A stretch of 64,000 bases of DNA from Microvirga brassicacearum (GTDB lineage Bacteria > Pseudomonadota > Alphaproteobacteria > Rhizobiales > Beijerinckiaceae), in NCBI RefSeq assembly GCF_008757455.1, contig NZ_VCMV01000006.1, forward strand, positions 62,001 to 126,000, given 5' to 3'. The stretch's first letter is position 1; each line of letters opens with the position of its first letter. The translations under genes and the position numbers were made by a program. Of this stretch, positions 37,346 to 45,922 are shown in pieces. The notes below the pieces were generated by a model. That model made no database searches, was not told the DNA's origin, and saw only the letters and a list, made by a program, of their open reading frames with translations.

Positions 37346-39955
37346 CTATTCGGCTGCGAGTGGTGGTAGCGCATTCTGCGCGGATCGACCATCCGAGGGC
37401 GATTCGTCGCGGCTATTGGGGAAAATACACGTGACGGTCGTGCCCATTCCGGGTGCCGAAGTGAGATCGATCCTGCCCCCATGCAGTTCCACGAACGAGC
37501 GAACGATCGACAGGCCGAGGCCGACGCCCCGATGGCGGGTGCCCAGGGTATGGCTTTCGAACCGCTCGAAAATGCGGGCCTTCACCTCCGGCGGAATGCC
37601 GCGGCCTTCGTCCCTCACCTGGAAGATCACTTCGTCTTCCCGCTTGCGCGCCAGGATGCGGATGCTCTGGCCGGATGACGAGAAGCCGACCGCGTTCGAC
37701 AGGAGGTTGAAGAGAATCTGGCGAATGCGTTTCCCGTCCGCCACGAACGACCCGATGTCGTCCGGAACGTCGATATCGACGGTGAGCGACGCTTCCGCGA
37801 GCCGATCCTCGATTCCCCGCATGGCAGCATCGATGGTCGAGCGAATATCGACCTCTTCGGGCGTCAGTTCGAGGGAGCCGGTGTCGATGGAGGCCAGATC
37901 GAGAATGTCGTTCAAGATCGCCAGCAACGCGCCGGAGGACCGCAGGATGTGATCCGCATAGTCGCGCTGGCGCAGATTGAGCGTGCCGACGGTCTCGTCT
38001 CCGAGCAATTGCGCGAAACCGATCACGTTGGTGAGCGGGGAACGCAGCTCGTAGGATACATGGTGGACGAATTCATCGCGCAGGCGCGAGGCCCGCTCCA
38101 ACGCGTCGTTGCGCTCCGTCAAGGCGCGGGCCACGCTGACGCTTGCGGTCACGTCGATGAAGGTGAGCAGCGTCGCGCCGTCGGGCAGCGGCTGCGCGGC
38201 GCATTCCAGAACCGAGCCATCGCGCCGGTCCATGCGGCAATCCATGCCCATCCGCAGATCCGCCAGACCTGCGACCGCGCCGCGAAGATCGACCCACGGT
38301 TCGTCCTGCGGCGCCAGGCGGCGGCAGGCGTCAATGATCGCGTCGATATGCGGGTGCTGCGCGGTGAGATCCGCCGACAGCTCCCACATGTCGGAAAAGG
38401 CGCGATTGTGCAGCTTGAGACGGCCGTCGGAGCCGAACACCGCGACGCCTTCCTTCAGCGTGTCCAGCGTCTCGCTCTGCACCCGCGTGAGCGCATGAAC
38501 CTGGGATTCAAGCTGCACGCGTTCGCTGACATCGTCGAACAGATAGGTGACGCCGCCCTTGGGATTCGGATTGATGACCACGCGCAGGGTGCGGCGGTCG
38601 GGCAGGTGCCACCAGGTCTCGGTCGATTCGACCGTGTGGTAGCCGGACAGGATGTCGGCCTTCCAGGCGCGGAAATCAGCCTGTTCGGGCAGCTTGCGCC
38701 CGGCGCGCAGACGATCGAGCATTTCGCTGTCCGTCGGCCGCGAGGCGAGGAACGCCGGATCGAGGCCCCAGAGCTGTTGATAGGCGGCATTGCTGAAAAT
38801 GAGGGTCTGACCGCCGTCGAAGATCGCAACGGCAGTCGGCAATTGGTCGAGCGTGCGCAGCTGCGCGTCCATCTGCCGTTGTAGGTCGACGCGAACGGCC
38901 TCGAGTTCGGACACATCGACCGCAATCCCGGCGCTGCCGCTGCCGGTGGGCCGTTCGACCACATCCAAGACCGAGCGTTGGCCGGCGACGACCGCCGGAA
39001 CCCGGGCCGCAAACGTCGCGCCGGTTCGGCGCAGGCGGTCGGCTTCTTCTCGCGTCGGCCGGTCGAGCAATTCGAGCGAACGGGCCGTCGCATCCGCGAT
39101 GTCAGCCGCTTCGACGGCCCGCAGATAAGCCTGATTGGCCCAGACGAGGACATCCTCTCCGTCGCGAATCCAGAGCGGGTGGGCAACCGCATCGAGCAGG
39201 GTCGTCATCGCGCGAAAATCGCCCCGCGCGCTCGCGAGTTCGGAACGCCCGAGCAGCAATTCCGCCCGGTCTCCCGTCACATCGCGCAGCCGCAGGAGAG
39301 CCCGTCCGCCGATGGTGCGGCCTTCGACGTCGATGAAGCGGTCGGTTGTGGTGCGCGCCGTCAGACGAAACGCCTCGCCCCGTTGCTTCAGCCGCTCGAG
39401 CGATGCATCCACCGCCGCCGCGTCGGCGGGCAACAGCCACGCACCGAACGCGAGGGCACGCTGCGCCGGCGATCCCTCGCCGACGATCGTGGGGTCACCC
39501 TCGAAGCGCGGCTCCCCGTCCCGCCCATGCCAGCTCACCAGAAGCTGTCGCTCCGAGCCCATGAGCAGCGTCGCGAGATCGTCCGTGCCGCGCAGCCTGG
39601 CGATCTCGGCGCGCAACCCGCGTTCGCGACGGGACGAGCGGCGTTGTTCACGCACAAGCATCACCGCAGTGGTGGCGGAAAAAGCGACGAGGCCAAGGAA
39701 CAGGCCGAAATAGGCGTTATGCAGGTCGAAGCTCGCGAGAAGACTCAAGACCCCGCCTGGGTCATCGGGGAGCACAAGGGTGCGATCTGTGAACGGGATG
39801 GTGATTTCGTTCGAGAGGGCGCGCAGTGAGGAGCCCGCGAGGAGCGTCGTGGCGAGGGAGGCGGTGGCGAGCGGCGAGCGCGTGGCCGCGACGCGCCATC
39901 CCGCCGTCACTCCCGTTGTGCCAGGGCGCCCGCGGCGCCGGACCCTGCCGCGCAT
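37346..39955 (-). CDS. PAS-domain sensor histidine kinase
   Basis: A membrane histidine kinase of about 869 residues. Two hydrophobic segments lie near 30-50 and 80-100; several PAS-like regions follow (around PTAVAIFDGGQTLIFSNAAY and GVAVFGSDGRLKLHNRAF), then HisKA with the phosphoacceptor His in FVHHVSYELRSPLTNVIG (about 626-645), and HATPase with N-box QILFNLLSNAVGFS, G1 DEGRGIPPE and G2 GVGLGLSIV. ATG 39955 is preferred (GGGAG 10 nt upstream); the frame extends to a TTG at 40024. No response-regulator gene adjoins it. The signal is unknown. Confidence 0.85.
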   Translation of the reverse strand: MRGRVRRRGRPGTTGVTAGWRVAATRSPLATASLATTLLAGSSLRALSNEITIPFTDRTLVLPDDPGGVLSLLASFDLHNAYFGLFLGLVAFSATTAVMLVREQRRSSRRERGLRAEIARLRGTDDLATLLMGSERQLLVSWHGRDGEPRFEGDPTIVGEGSPAQRALAFGAWLLPADAAAVDASLERLKQRGEAFRLTARTTTDRFIDVEGRTIGGRALLRLRDVTGDRAELLLGRSELASARGDFRAMTTLLDAVAHPLWIRDGEDVLVWANQAYLRAVEAADIADATARSLELLDRPTREEADRLRRTGATFAARVPAVVAGQRSVLDVVERPTGSGSAGIAVDVSELEAVRVDLQRQMDAQLRTLDQLPTAVAIFDGGQTLIFSNAAYQQLWGLDPAFLASRPTDSEMLDRLRAGRKLPEQADFRAWKADILSGYHTVESTETWWHLPDRRTLRVVINPNPKGGVTYLFDDVSERVQLESQVHALTRVQSETLDTLKEGVAVFGSDGRLKLHNRAFSDMWELSADLTAQHPHIDAIIDACRRLAPQDEPWVDLRGAVAGLADLRMGMDCRMDRRDGSVLECAAQPLPDGATLLTFIDVTASVSVARALTERNDALERASRLRDEFVHHVSYELRSPLTNVIGFAQLLGDETVGTLNLRQRDYADHILRSSGALLAILNDILDLASIDTGSLELTPEEVDIRSTIDAAMRGIEDRLAEASLTVDIDVPDDIGSFVADGKRIRQILFNLLSNAVGFSSSGQSIRILARKREDEVIFQVRDEGRGIPPEVKARIFERFESHTLGTRHRGVGLGLSIVRSFVELHGGRIDLTSAPGMGTTVTCIFPNSRDESPSDGRSAQNALPPLAAE

Positions 39956-40214
39956 TCTCCCAAGACTCCCTCTCGCCCCTGAAAGAGGCCATTTCAGCAA
40001 TCCTGTCGGACATGTTGCCCACAAGACGGTTTCGACGCGATGAACAGAACGCCCGACCGGCCAAAATCCACGGATCGGAAACGAATCGCCCCCACCTTAG
40101 ACTACGGGCGACTCCGGCAGGAAGAGGGTTGAGGACGGCTTGAAGATCCCGGGGAGAACCTGTGGACAAGCCGTTGATGACGGCGGGCAACGAACGGCCG
40201 AAGAGCTGGCGACG

Positions 40215-40243
40215 CAAAAAAGCCCGGCGGCGCCGGGCTTTTT
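40215..40243. terminator. rho-independent terminator downstream of ahcY
   Basis: An A run, AGCCCGGC (40221-40228), a GGC loop, GCCGGGCT (40232-40239) and TTTT. On the minus strand the flanking A run becomes the T tract, closing ahcY, whose stop is 25 nt away. Confidence 0.85.
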
Positions 40244-40267
40244 AAGTGCTTGGGATGTGGATACCGC

Positions 40268-41695
40268 TCAGTAGCGGTAATGATCCGGCTTGAACGGGCC
40301 GCTCTCCGACACGCCGATATAGGCGGCCTGATCGGGACGGAGCTTGGTGAGCTTCACGCCGATCTTTTCGAGATGCAGCGTCGCGACCTTCTCGTCGAGA
40401 TGCTTGGGCAGGGTGTAGACCTTGCGCTCGTACTTGCCGGCATTGGTCCAGAGTTCGATCTGCGCCAGCGTCTGGTTGGTGAACGAGGCCGACATCACGA
40501 AGGACGGGTGCCCCATCGCGTTGCCGAGATTCACCAGGCGGCCTTCCGACAGCAGAATGATGCGGTGGCCGTCCGGGAAGGCGATCTCGTCGACCTGCGG
40601 CTTGATGTTCTGCCACGTGAGATTCTTGAGGCCCGCAATCTGGATCTCGTTGTCGAAGTGGCCGATGTTGCAGACGATCGCCCGATCCTTCATCGCCCGC
40701 ATGTGGTCGAGGGTAATGATGTCCTTGTTGCCGGTCGCGGTGACGAAGATGTCGGCGCGGGTCGCCGCATCTTCCATTGTCGTGACCTCGTAGCCTTCCA
40801 TGGCGGCCTGAAGGGCGCAGATCGGATCGACCTCCGACACCAGGACGCGGCAACCGGCCTGGCGCAGCGAGGCGGCCGAACCCTTGCCGACGTCGCCGAA
40901 GCCCGCCACCATCGCGACCTTGCCGGCCATCATGACGTCGGTGCCGCGGCGGATCGCATCGACGAGCGACTCGCGGCAGCCATAGAGGTTGTCGAATTTC
41001 GACTTGGTGACCGAGTCGTTGACGTTGATGGCCGGGAAGAGGAGCTTGCCCTCCTTCGCCATCATGTAAAGGCGATGGACGCCCGTCGTGGTCTCTTCCG
41101 ACACGCCCTTGATGGCGCCGGCGAGTTCCGCGAACCAGCCCTTCGGCTTCTCTTTGACCAGCTTCTTGATCAGCGCGAAGAGGATCTCCTCCTCCTCCGA
41201 GCTCGGCTTGTCGAGGAACGCCACGTCGCCCTGCTCGGCGCGCAGGCCGAGATGGACCAGCATGGTGGCATCGCCGCCATCGTCGAGAATGAGGTTCGGG
41301 GTGCCGCCGCCATGCCAGTCGAACAGCTTGGCGGTGTAGTCCCAATATTCCTGCAGGGTCTCGCCCTTATAGGCGAAGACCGGGATGCCGGCGGCGGCGA
41401 TCGCCGCAGCAGCGTGATCCTGGGTCGAGTAGATGTTGCACGAGACCCAGCGGATATCGGCGCCGAGAGCCTTCAGCGTCTCGATCAGCACCGCCGTCTG
41501 GATGGTCATGTGAAGCGAGCCGGCGATGCGGGCGCCCTTCAGCGGCTGCTTCGGGCCGTATTCCTCGCGCACGGACATGAGGCCGGGCATCTCGGTCTCG
41601 GCGAGCGAGATTTCCTTGCGGCCGAAATCGGCGAGGCCGATATCCTTGACGATATAGTCCTGCGCATTCGCGCCTTTCAGGGCAGCCTGGCTCAT
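40268..41695 (-). CDS. ahcY: adenosylhomocysteinase (S-adenosylhomocysteine hydrolase)
   Basis: A 475-residue NAD-dependent enzyme that splits S-adenosylhomocysteine to adenosine and homocysteine, removing the inhibitor of methyltransferases. The NAD-binding region is [40 protein letters not shown] and the C-terminal PFKPDHYRY are family marks. ATG 41695 begins [14 protein letters not shown]; the upstream extension crosses the leader and is rejected. A 28-bp perfect palindrome lies 65 nt before the start, suggesting strong transcriptional control. Confidence 0.97.
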   Translation of the reverse strand: MSQAALKGANAQDYIVKDIGLADFGRKEISLAETEMPGLMSVREEYGPKQPLKGARIAGSLHMTIQTAVLIETLKALGADIRWVSCNIYSTQDHAAAAIAAAGIPVFAYKGETLQEYWDYTAKLFDWHGGGTPNLILDDGGDATMLVHLGLRAEQGDVAFLDKPSSEEEEILFALIKKLVKEKPKGWFAELAGAIKGVSEETTTGVHRLYMMAKEGKLLFPAINVNDSVTKSKFDNLYGCRESLVDAIRRGTDVMMAGKVAMVAGFGDVGKGSAASLRQAGCRVLVSEVDPICALQAAMEGYEVTTMEDAATRADIFVTATGNKDIITLDHMRAMKDRAIVCNIGHFDNEIQIAGLKNLTWQNIKPQVDEIAFPDGHRIILLSEGRLVNLGNAMGHPSFVMSASFTNQTLAQIELWTNAGKYERKVYTLPKHLDEKVATLHLEKIGVKLTKLRPDQAAYIGVSESGPFKPDHYRY

Positions 41696-41759
41696 AGCAT
41701 TCTCTCTTCGCGTCGTTGAATTGGCGCTGTCTCTAGCAGAGACCGGAGAGGGAGGCAAT

Positions 41760-41787
41760 CAAGATATAAAGATATCTTTATATCTTG
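41760..41787. promoter_or_regulatory. 28-bp perfect palindrome before ahcY (operator candidate)
   Basis: CAAGATATAAAGAT (41760-41773) is followed immediately by its exact reverse complement ATCTTTATATCTTG (41774-41787). It is AT-rich in a GC-rich genome, lies between the HPr stop (41795) and the ahcY ATG (41695), and contains TATAAA/TTTATA that could form part of the promoter. The half-site length fits a dimeric winged-helix repressor, for example an ArsR-type SAH regulator; the regulator's identity is inference. Confidence 0.75.
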
Positions 41788-41794
41788 CGGAAAT

Positions 41795-42109
41795 TCACTC
41801 GTCTTCGCCGAACTTGTTGGCGAGGAGATCGCCGATGGCCGTGAGGCACGGCACGGCGTCCGGGCCCTTGGCCGTGACCGTGATGGTGGTGCCCTGGGCG
41901 GCAGCGAGCGTCAGCAGGCCCATGATGGAGCGCCCGCCGACCGTCTCGCCGCAGCGTGTGACGGTGACGTCCGAGTCGAACTTTTCCACCGTCTGGACGA
42001 ATTTGGCCGAGGCGCGGGCATGAAGGCCGCGCCGGTTCGTGATCGGGAGAACTCGATGACTCGCACCGTCCGGGATCGGCGCAGGCGGGCAATCCTCGTC
42101 AAGGTCCAT
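41795..42109 (-). CDS. ptsH: phosphocarrier protein HPr
   Basis: A 104-residue HPr with an N-terminal extension of about 15 residues before the fold. The phospho-His site is RRGLHARASAKFV and the regulatory serine (HprK target) is GRSIMGLLTL. Its start shares one base with the EIIA stop (TGATG), so the two are coupled. In alphaproteobacteria this HPr usually works in a regulatory rather than sugar-transporting chain; the EI enzyme is not in the window. Confidence 0.92.
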   Translation of the reverse strand: MDLDEDCPPAPIPDGASHRVLPITNRRGLHARASAKFVQTVEKFDSDVTVTRCGETVGGRSIMGLLTLAAAQGTTITVTAKGPDAVPCLTAIGDLLANKFGEDE

Positions 42110-42516
42110 CAGCTCGATTTCCCGGTGAGGACGCGCGACGCGATGTTGATGTATTTGCGGCCCGCCTCCTGGGCATGAGAAACCGCATCCTCGAGGCCTT
42201 CCTCGTCCCGGACGCTGGCGAGCTTGATCAACATCGGCAGATTGATGCCGGCCACCACCTCGACGGTGCTGCCGTTCATGCAGGACAAGGCGAGATTCGA
42301 GGGTGTTCCGCCGAACATGTCGGTCAGCACCACGACGCCGGTGCCCGAATTGACGCGACAGACGGCGGCCATGATGTCCTTGCGCCGCGTCTCCATATCG
42401 TCGTCAGGTCCGATCGTGATCGTCTCGAGCTGCTCCTGAGGCCCCACTACATGTTCAAGTGCAGCCTTGAACTCCGTCGCGAGCTGCCCGTGGGTGACGA
42501 GCACCATGCCAATCAT
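42109..42516 (-). CDS. PTS EIIA component, mannose family (regulatory)
   Basis: A 135-residue EIIA-Man domain. The phospho-His is His9 in GMVLVTHGQLATE; DMFGGTPSNLAL and GINLPMLIKLA are typical. There is no attached EIIB domain and no permease gene nearby, so it more likely regulates than transports sugar. It lies 89 nt downstream of hprK and is coupled to HPr. Confidence 0.92.
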   Translation of the reverse strand: MIGMVLVTHGQLATEFKAALEHVVGPQEQLETITIGPDDDMETRRKDIMAAVCRVNSGTGVVVLTDMFGGTPSNLALSCMNGSTVEVVAGINLPMLIKLASVRDEEGLEDAVSHAQEAGRKYINIASRVLTGKSS

Positions 42517-42605
42517 AATGTTACTGGTCCGATCGCTCCGTGAGCGGAGCCGCTATTTTGTGCACTGCGAAGCTGAGCGCAAGTGCAGTTCCGATAAAAA
42601 CTTCA

Positions 42606-43064
42606 TCACTCTGTCACGGGCGCGTCGCAAAGGCCACCGATGTGTTCCATCACGATATCGGTGAGATTTGCCCCAGTTTGCGCCCGGATGCGAGGGAGCA
42701 AGACGCCGCACACGGCGACGGTTCCCTCAGTCCGCTCCGGCAACCGCTCGGGCGCGCCCTCAGAGAGATCGACAATCAGCCGCACGACCACCGCCGGTTC
42801 GGCCGCCCGCCGGACGATCCCGATGCCGCGGATTTCGATGCAGCCGGCGACGGCCGTCACCGCCCGGGCGACCAGACGGCCATGCCGTTCCTCAACGCGG
42901 GTGCGGTCATCGGCGACAAGAAGAGAGAATATCCTCAAGGCGCGGGCGTCGCCGAGGAGTTGCCGGGCGAGCGAGGATTTTCCCGATCCAGGTTCCCCCC
43001 GGATCAGGATTCCGGCCTCACCGAGGGCAATCGTCGTGGCGTGGATGGTGTCGGGCAGGCTCAC
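42606..43064 (-). CDS. hprK: HPr kinase/phosphorylase, short kinase-domain form
   Basis: A 152-residue protein covering only the C-terminal catalytic domain: Walker A GEPGSGKSSLARQLL (about 23-37), FSLLVADDRTRVEERHGRLVAR and the IEIRGIGIVR signature. The N-terminal domain of Gram-positive HprK is absent, which is normal for alphaproteobacteria. It should phosphorylate the serine of HPr (GRSIMGLL). It starts 6 bp after chvG, linking the two-component and PTS genes. Confidence 0.92.
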   Translation of the reverse strand: MSLPDTIHATTIALGEAGILIRGEPGSGKSSLARQLLGDARALRIFSLLVADDRTRVEERHGRLVARAVTAVAGCIEIRGIGIVRRAAEPAVVVRLIVDLSEGAPERLPERTEGTVAVCGVLLPRIRAQTGANLTDIVMEHIGGLCDAPVTE

Positions 43065-43070
43065 GGCAGC

Positions 43071-44846
43071 CTACGATTTCTTGCCGACGGCGGGCAGCCG
43101 GATGACGAAGCGGGCGCCGAGTGGCCTCGGTTCGCCGTGCTCGTCCAGCGGCCCGGGGCGGTTTTCGGCGCGGATCGTACCGCGATGCGCCTCGATGATC
43201 TGGCGCGAGATGGAAAGGCCGAGGCCGGAATTCTGGCCGAAGCCCTGCTCGGGCCGGTCGGTATAGAAGCGCTCGAAAATACGGTCGAGGGCATCCGGCT
43301 CGATGCCCGGACCGGAATCCTCGACCAGGATCTCGATCTCGCTCTTGCGCCGCCGCATGAGGATCCGGACCGTCTCGTCGGGCGGCGAGAACGACCGCGC
43401 GTTGTCGATCAGGTTGTTGAAGACCTGGCCGAGACGGCTGTCATGGCCGACCACCAGATAGGCGTCGCGAGGAGCGGGGTCGATGGTCAGGGCGATCGCC
43501 GGATCGTCCTTGTGCCGGCGCTCATTGGCGACGGAGACCACCGCCTGAAGCAGCTTGGGCATATCGACCGGCTCCGCGTCGGCGCGGGCCAGTTCCGCAT
43601 CGAGGCGCGAGGCGTCCGAGATGTCGCTGATCAGCCGGTCGAGGCGGCGCACGTCGTGCTGGATGATCGACATCAGGCGCCCGCGCGAATCGTCGCTGCG
43701 CGCGAGTGGCAGCGTCTCGACCGCGCTGCGCAGCGATGTCAGCGGGTTCTTCAATTCATGGGCCACGTCGGCGGCGAAACTCTCGATGGCGTCGATGCGA
43801 TTGTAGAGCGCGCGCGTCATGTCGCGCAGGGCGCCCGACAGGTGGCCGATCTCGTCGGAGCGACCGGTGAAGTCCGGAATTTCCTGGCGCGATTTGGTGC
43901 CGCGCCTGACCCGTTCAGCCGCCTCCGCAAGCCGCCGCACCGGCCCCACGATGGCGCCGGCGAGAAACAGCGACAGGACGATCATCACCACGGCGGCGAC
44001 CAGAAAGACCTGCAGCAGCGCGAAGCGTTCCGACGCGATGATGGTGTCGATATCGCCGCCTTGGGTGGACAGCAGCAGCACGCCCTGGACCGAGCGCAAG
44101 CGCTGGATCGGAACCGCCACCGACACGATCGTCTCGCCGCGCGCATTGGTCCGAACGTCGCTTGCGCGCTCGCCCGCAAAGGCGCGCTGAACCTCCGGCA
44201 GCGTCTTGCCGTTGGCCGGTCCCACCTCCTCGAGGATCAGGCGCTTCCTGGTCCGAAACAACGTGCGAAGGTTTTGCCAGGTGCGCTCGATGAAGGTCAG
44301 GTCCTCATCCGCCATCGGCGGCAGGTCCATCCGCAGAATGTCGCCGCGCGAATAGAACGTGCGGGAATCGAGCAGGAGAGAACCCTCCCGATCGTAGATG
44401 CGCGCCCGCGTCTGGGTGGGCGTCACGAGACGTCGCAACAGGGGCGCGACGCGCTCAGGGTTGATCGAGAATTCCAGCGACGGCACTTCCTCGTTGAACC
44501 GAGCCGTGTCGCCGGCCTGCATCTGCAGGAGCTGGTCGGGATCGATGGTGATCGCGTCCGTCTCGACGGTGGCCGAACTGGCGATCGCGCCGGCGATGAT
44601 CTCGCCCTGCGTGACGAGGGAGAGCACGCGGGCCTCAATCAGCCCTTGCCGAAACTGATTGAGGTAAAGGAAGCCGACCAGCAGCGCCACGAGGCCCGCA
44701 AGGTTGAGCACCACGATGCGCCGCGTCAGGCTCGAGGAGGCCCGTTGAGCGAGCCAGCGGCCGAGCTTCCTGACCCGAACCATCGCGCCGCGCGGGGCAG
44801 GCGGATCGTCGGCCGCGGCCTCGGCGAGATTGAGGTCAACCTTCAT
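43071..44846 (-). CDS. chvG: sensor histidine kinase ChvG
   Basis: A 591-residue envelope-stress/acid sensor. TM1 is near 44-62, then a periplasmic domain of about 220 residues, TM2 near 285-309, HAMP (GPVRRLAEAAERVRRGT), HisKA (SFAADVAHELKNPLTSLRSA, His near 363) and HATPase (QVFNNLIDNARSFSPP, EDSGPGIEPD, SGLGLSISRQI). GTG 44855 is an alternative start 3 codons earlier; neither has a strong ribosome-binding site. It follows chvI by 23-14 bp and precedes hprK by 6 bp. Known ChvG proteins are held off by periplasmic ExoR; that gene is not here. Confidence 0.9.
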   Translation of the reverse strand: MKVDLNLAEAAADDPPAPRGAMVRVRKLGRWLAQRASSSLTRRIVVLNLAGLVALLVGFLYLNQFRQGLIEARVLSLVTQGEIIAGAIASSATVETDAITIDPDQLLQMQAGDTARFNEEVPSLEFSINPERVAPLLRRLVTPTQTRARIYDREGSLLLDSRTFYSRGDILRMDLPPMADEDLTFIERTWQNLRTLFRTRKRLILEEVGPANGKTLPEVQRAFAGERASDVRTNARGETIVSVAVPIQRLRSVQGVLLLSTQGGDIDTIIASERFALLQVFLVAAVVMIVLSLFLAGAIVGPVRRLAEAAERVRRGTKSRQEIPDFTGRSDEIGHLSGALRDMTRALYNRIDAIESFAADVAHELKNPLTSLRSAVETLPLARSDDSRGRLMSIIQHDVRRLDRLISDISDASRLDAELARADAEPVDMPKLLQAVVSVANERRHKDDPAIALTIDPAPRDAYLVVGHDSRLGQVFNNLIDNARSFSPPDETVRILMRRRKSEIEILVEDSGPGIEPDALDRIFERFYTDRPEQGFGQNSGLGLSISRQIIEAHRGTIRAENRPGPLDEHGEPRPLGARFVIRLPAVGKKS

Positions 44847-44869
44847 GCCACTCACAAGGACGTTGAGCG

Positions 44870-45568
44870 TCAGCCTTCCCGGAACCGGTAGCCGACGCCG
44901 TACAGGGTCTCGATCATTTCGAAACTGTCGTCAACGGACTTGAACTTCTTGCGCAACCGCTTGATGTGGCTGTCGATCGTGCGGTCGTCCACGTAGACCT
45001 GATCGTCATAGGCCGCATCCATGAGGGCATTGCGGCTCTTGACCACGCCGGGACGGGTGGCGAGCGCCTGCAGGATCAGGAATTCCGTCACCGTCAGCGT
45101 CACCGGCTCGCCCTTCCACGTGCAGGCGTGGCGCTCCGGATCCATCTTGAGCTGGCCGCGCTCCAACGCCTTGGCGTCGGCTTCGCGGGTCTGCATCTGG
45201 TCGCGGGGGGCGAAGCGACGCAAGACCGCCTTCACGCGCTCGACCAGCAGGCGCTGCGAAAACGGCTTCCGTATGAAATCGTCGGCGCCCATCTTGAGGC
45301 CGAACAACTCATCGATCTCCTCGTCCTTGGACGTCAGGAAGATGACCGGCAGGTCCGATTTCTGGCGCAGGCGGCGCAGCAATTCCATGCCGTCCATACG
45401 GGGCATCTTGATATCGAAGATCGCGAGATCCGGCGGAGCATGCTTCAACCCGTCGAGGGCCGAGGCGCCGTCCGTATAGGTCTGGATCCGGTAGCCCTCG
45501 GCTTCGAGGGCGATGGAGACCGACGTCAGGATGTTGCGATCGTCGTCGACGAGAGCGATCGTTGGCAT
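44870..45568 (-). CDS. chvI: response regulator ChvI (OmpR family)
   Basis: A 232-residue regulator: receiver domain with DDD at 8-10, phospho-Asp52 ([13 protein letters not shown]) and the conserved Thr/Lys ([15 protein letters not shown]), then an OmpR-type winged helix ([42 protein letters not shown]). First gene of the chvI-chvG-hprK-EIIA-HPr row; divergent from pckA, which ChvI is reported to influence in Agrobacterium and Sinorhizobium. The 354-nt gap between them is the likely control region. Confidence 0.94.
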   Translation of the reverse strand: MPTIALVDDDRNILTSVSIALEAEGYRIQTYTDGASALDGLKHAPPDLAIFDIKMPRMDGMELLRRLRQKSDLPVIFLTSKDEEIDELFGLKMGADDFIRKPFSQRLLVERVKAVLRRFAPRDQMQTREADAKALERGQLKMDPERHACTWKGEPVTLTVTEFLILQALATRPGVVKSRNALMDAAYDDQVYVDDRTIDSHIKRLRKKFKSVDDSFEMIETLYGVGYRFREG

Positions 45569-45922
45569 GAGACTTCCTTAAATCTGAACGCGGATGGCCA
45601 CGCCGCAGCGTAGCCTCGTGTAACGCAGAAAGCCCCAAAACGTGCCGAACTGCGCCTTTCTCATGGCGTAAGTAAGGTTCTCCTCACTCCTCTGCCAGTG
45701 GCGGGATCATAAAGGTGAAGCCGGAACGGGGGATGAACGGAGGGTGCACGCGCCGGAAACCGGCAAAACGGAACGAAATGGAACAGGTGTGTTGACGAGC
45801 CCGCCCGATCTCTGAAAGAAAAAGCCCGCGCCGGACGACACGCTCGTCCGCGAGCCTATATTCAAGCCTATCCGGCAAATGACACGGCTGCTGACACCGG
45901 CCGGCGATCAGGAGAAGTCTCA
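45569..45922. promoter_or_regulatory. 354-nt divergent intergenic region chvI / pckA
   Basis: No gene is supported. Candidate elements are TTGACG at 45792-45797, TATATT at 45857-45862 (not at canonical spacing to one another), and the hairpin CGGACGA-CACGC-TCGTCCG at 45832-45850. GGAAC occurs three times (45723, 45770, 45780). The pckA ribosome-binding site AGGAGA is at 45909-45914. Direct ChvI control of both genes is inference from the divergent layout. Confidence 0.5.

Noticed and set aside
41696-41759. Possible SAH or SAM riboswitch in the ahcY leader
   Set aside because: Only about 64 nt lie between the palindrome and the ATG, with one short hairpin (GTCTCT-AGC-AGAGAC). No pseudoknot arrangement or conserved riboswitch core was seen.
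42540-44891. 783-codon plus-strand frame opposite hprK and chvG
   Set aside because: Shadow of codon use on the opposite strand; Arg/Asp/His-rich with no motif, spanning two real genes.
45770-45793. EcfG-type stress promoter before pckA (GGAAC with downstream GTT)
   Set aside because: The GGAAC-to-GTT distance is one base short of the normal spacing and the base before GTT is T, so the match was not accepted.
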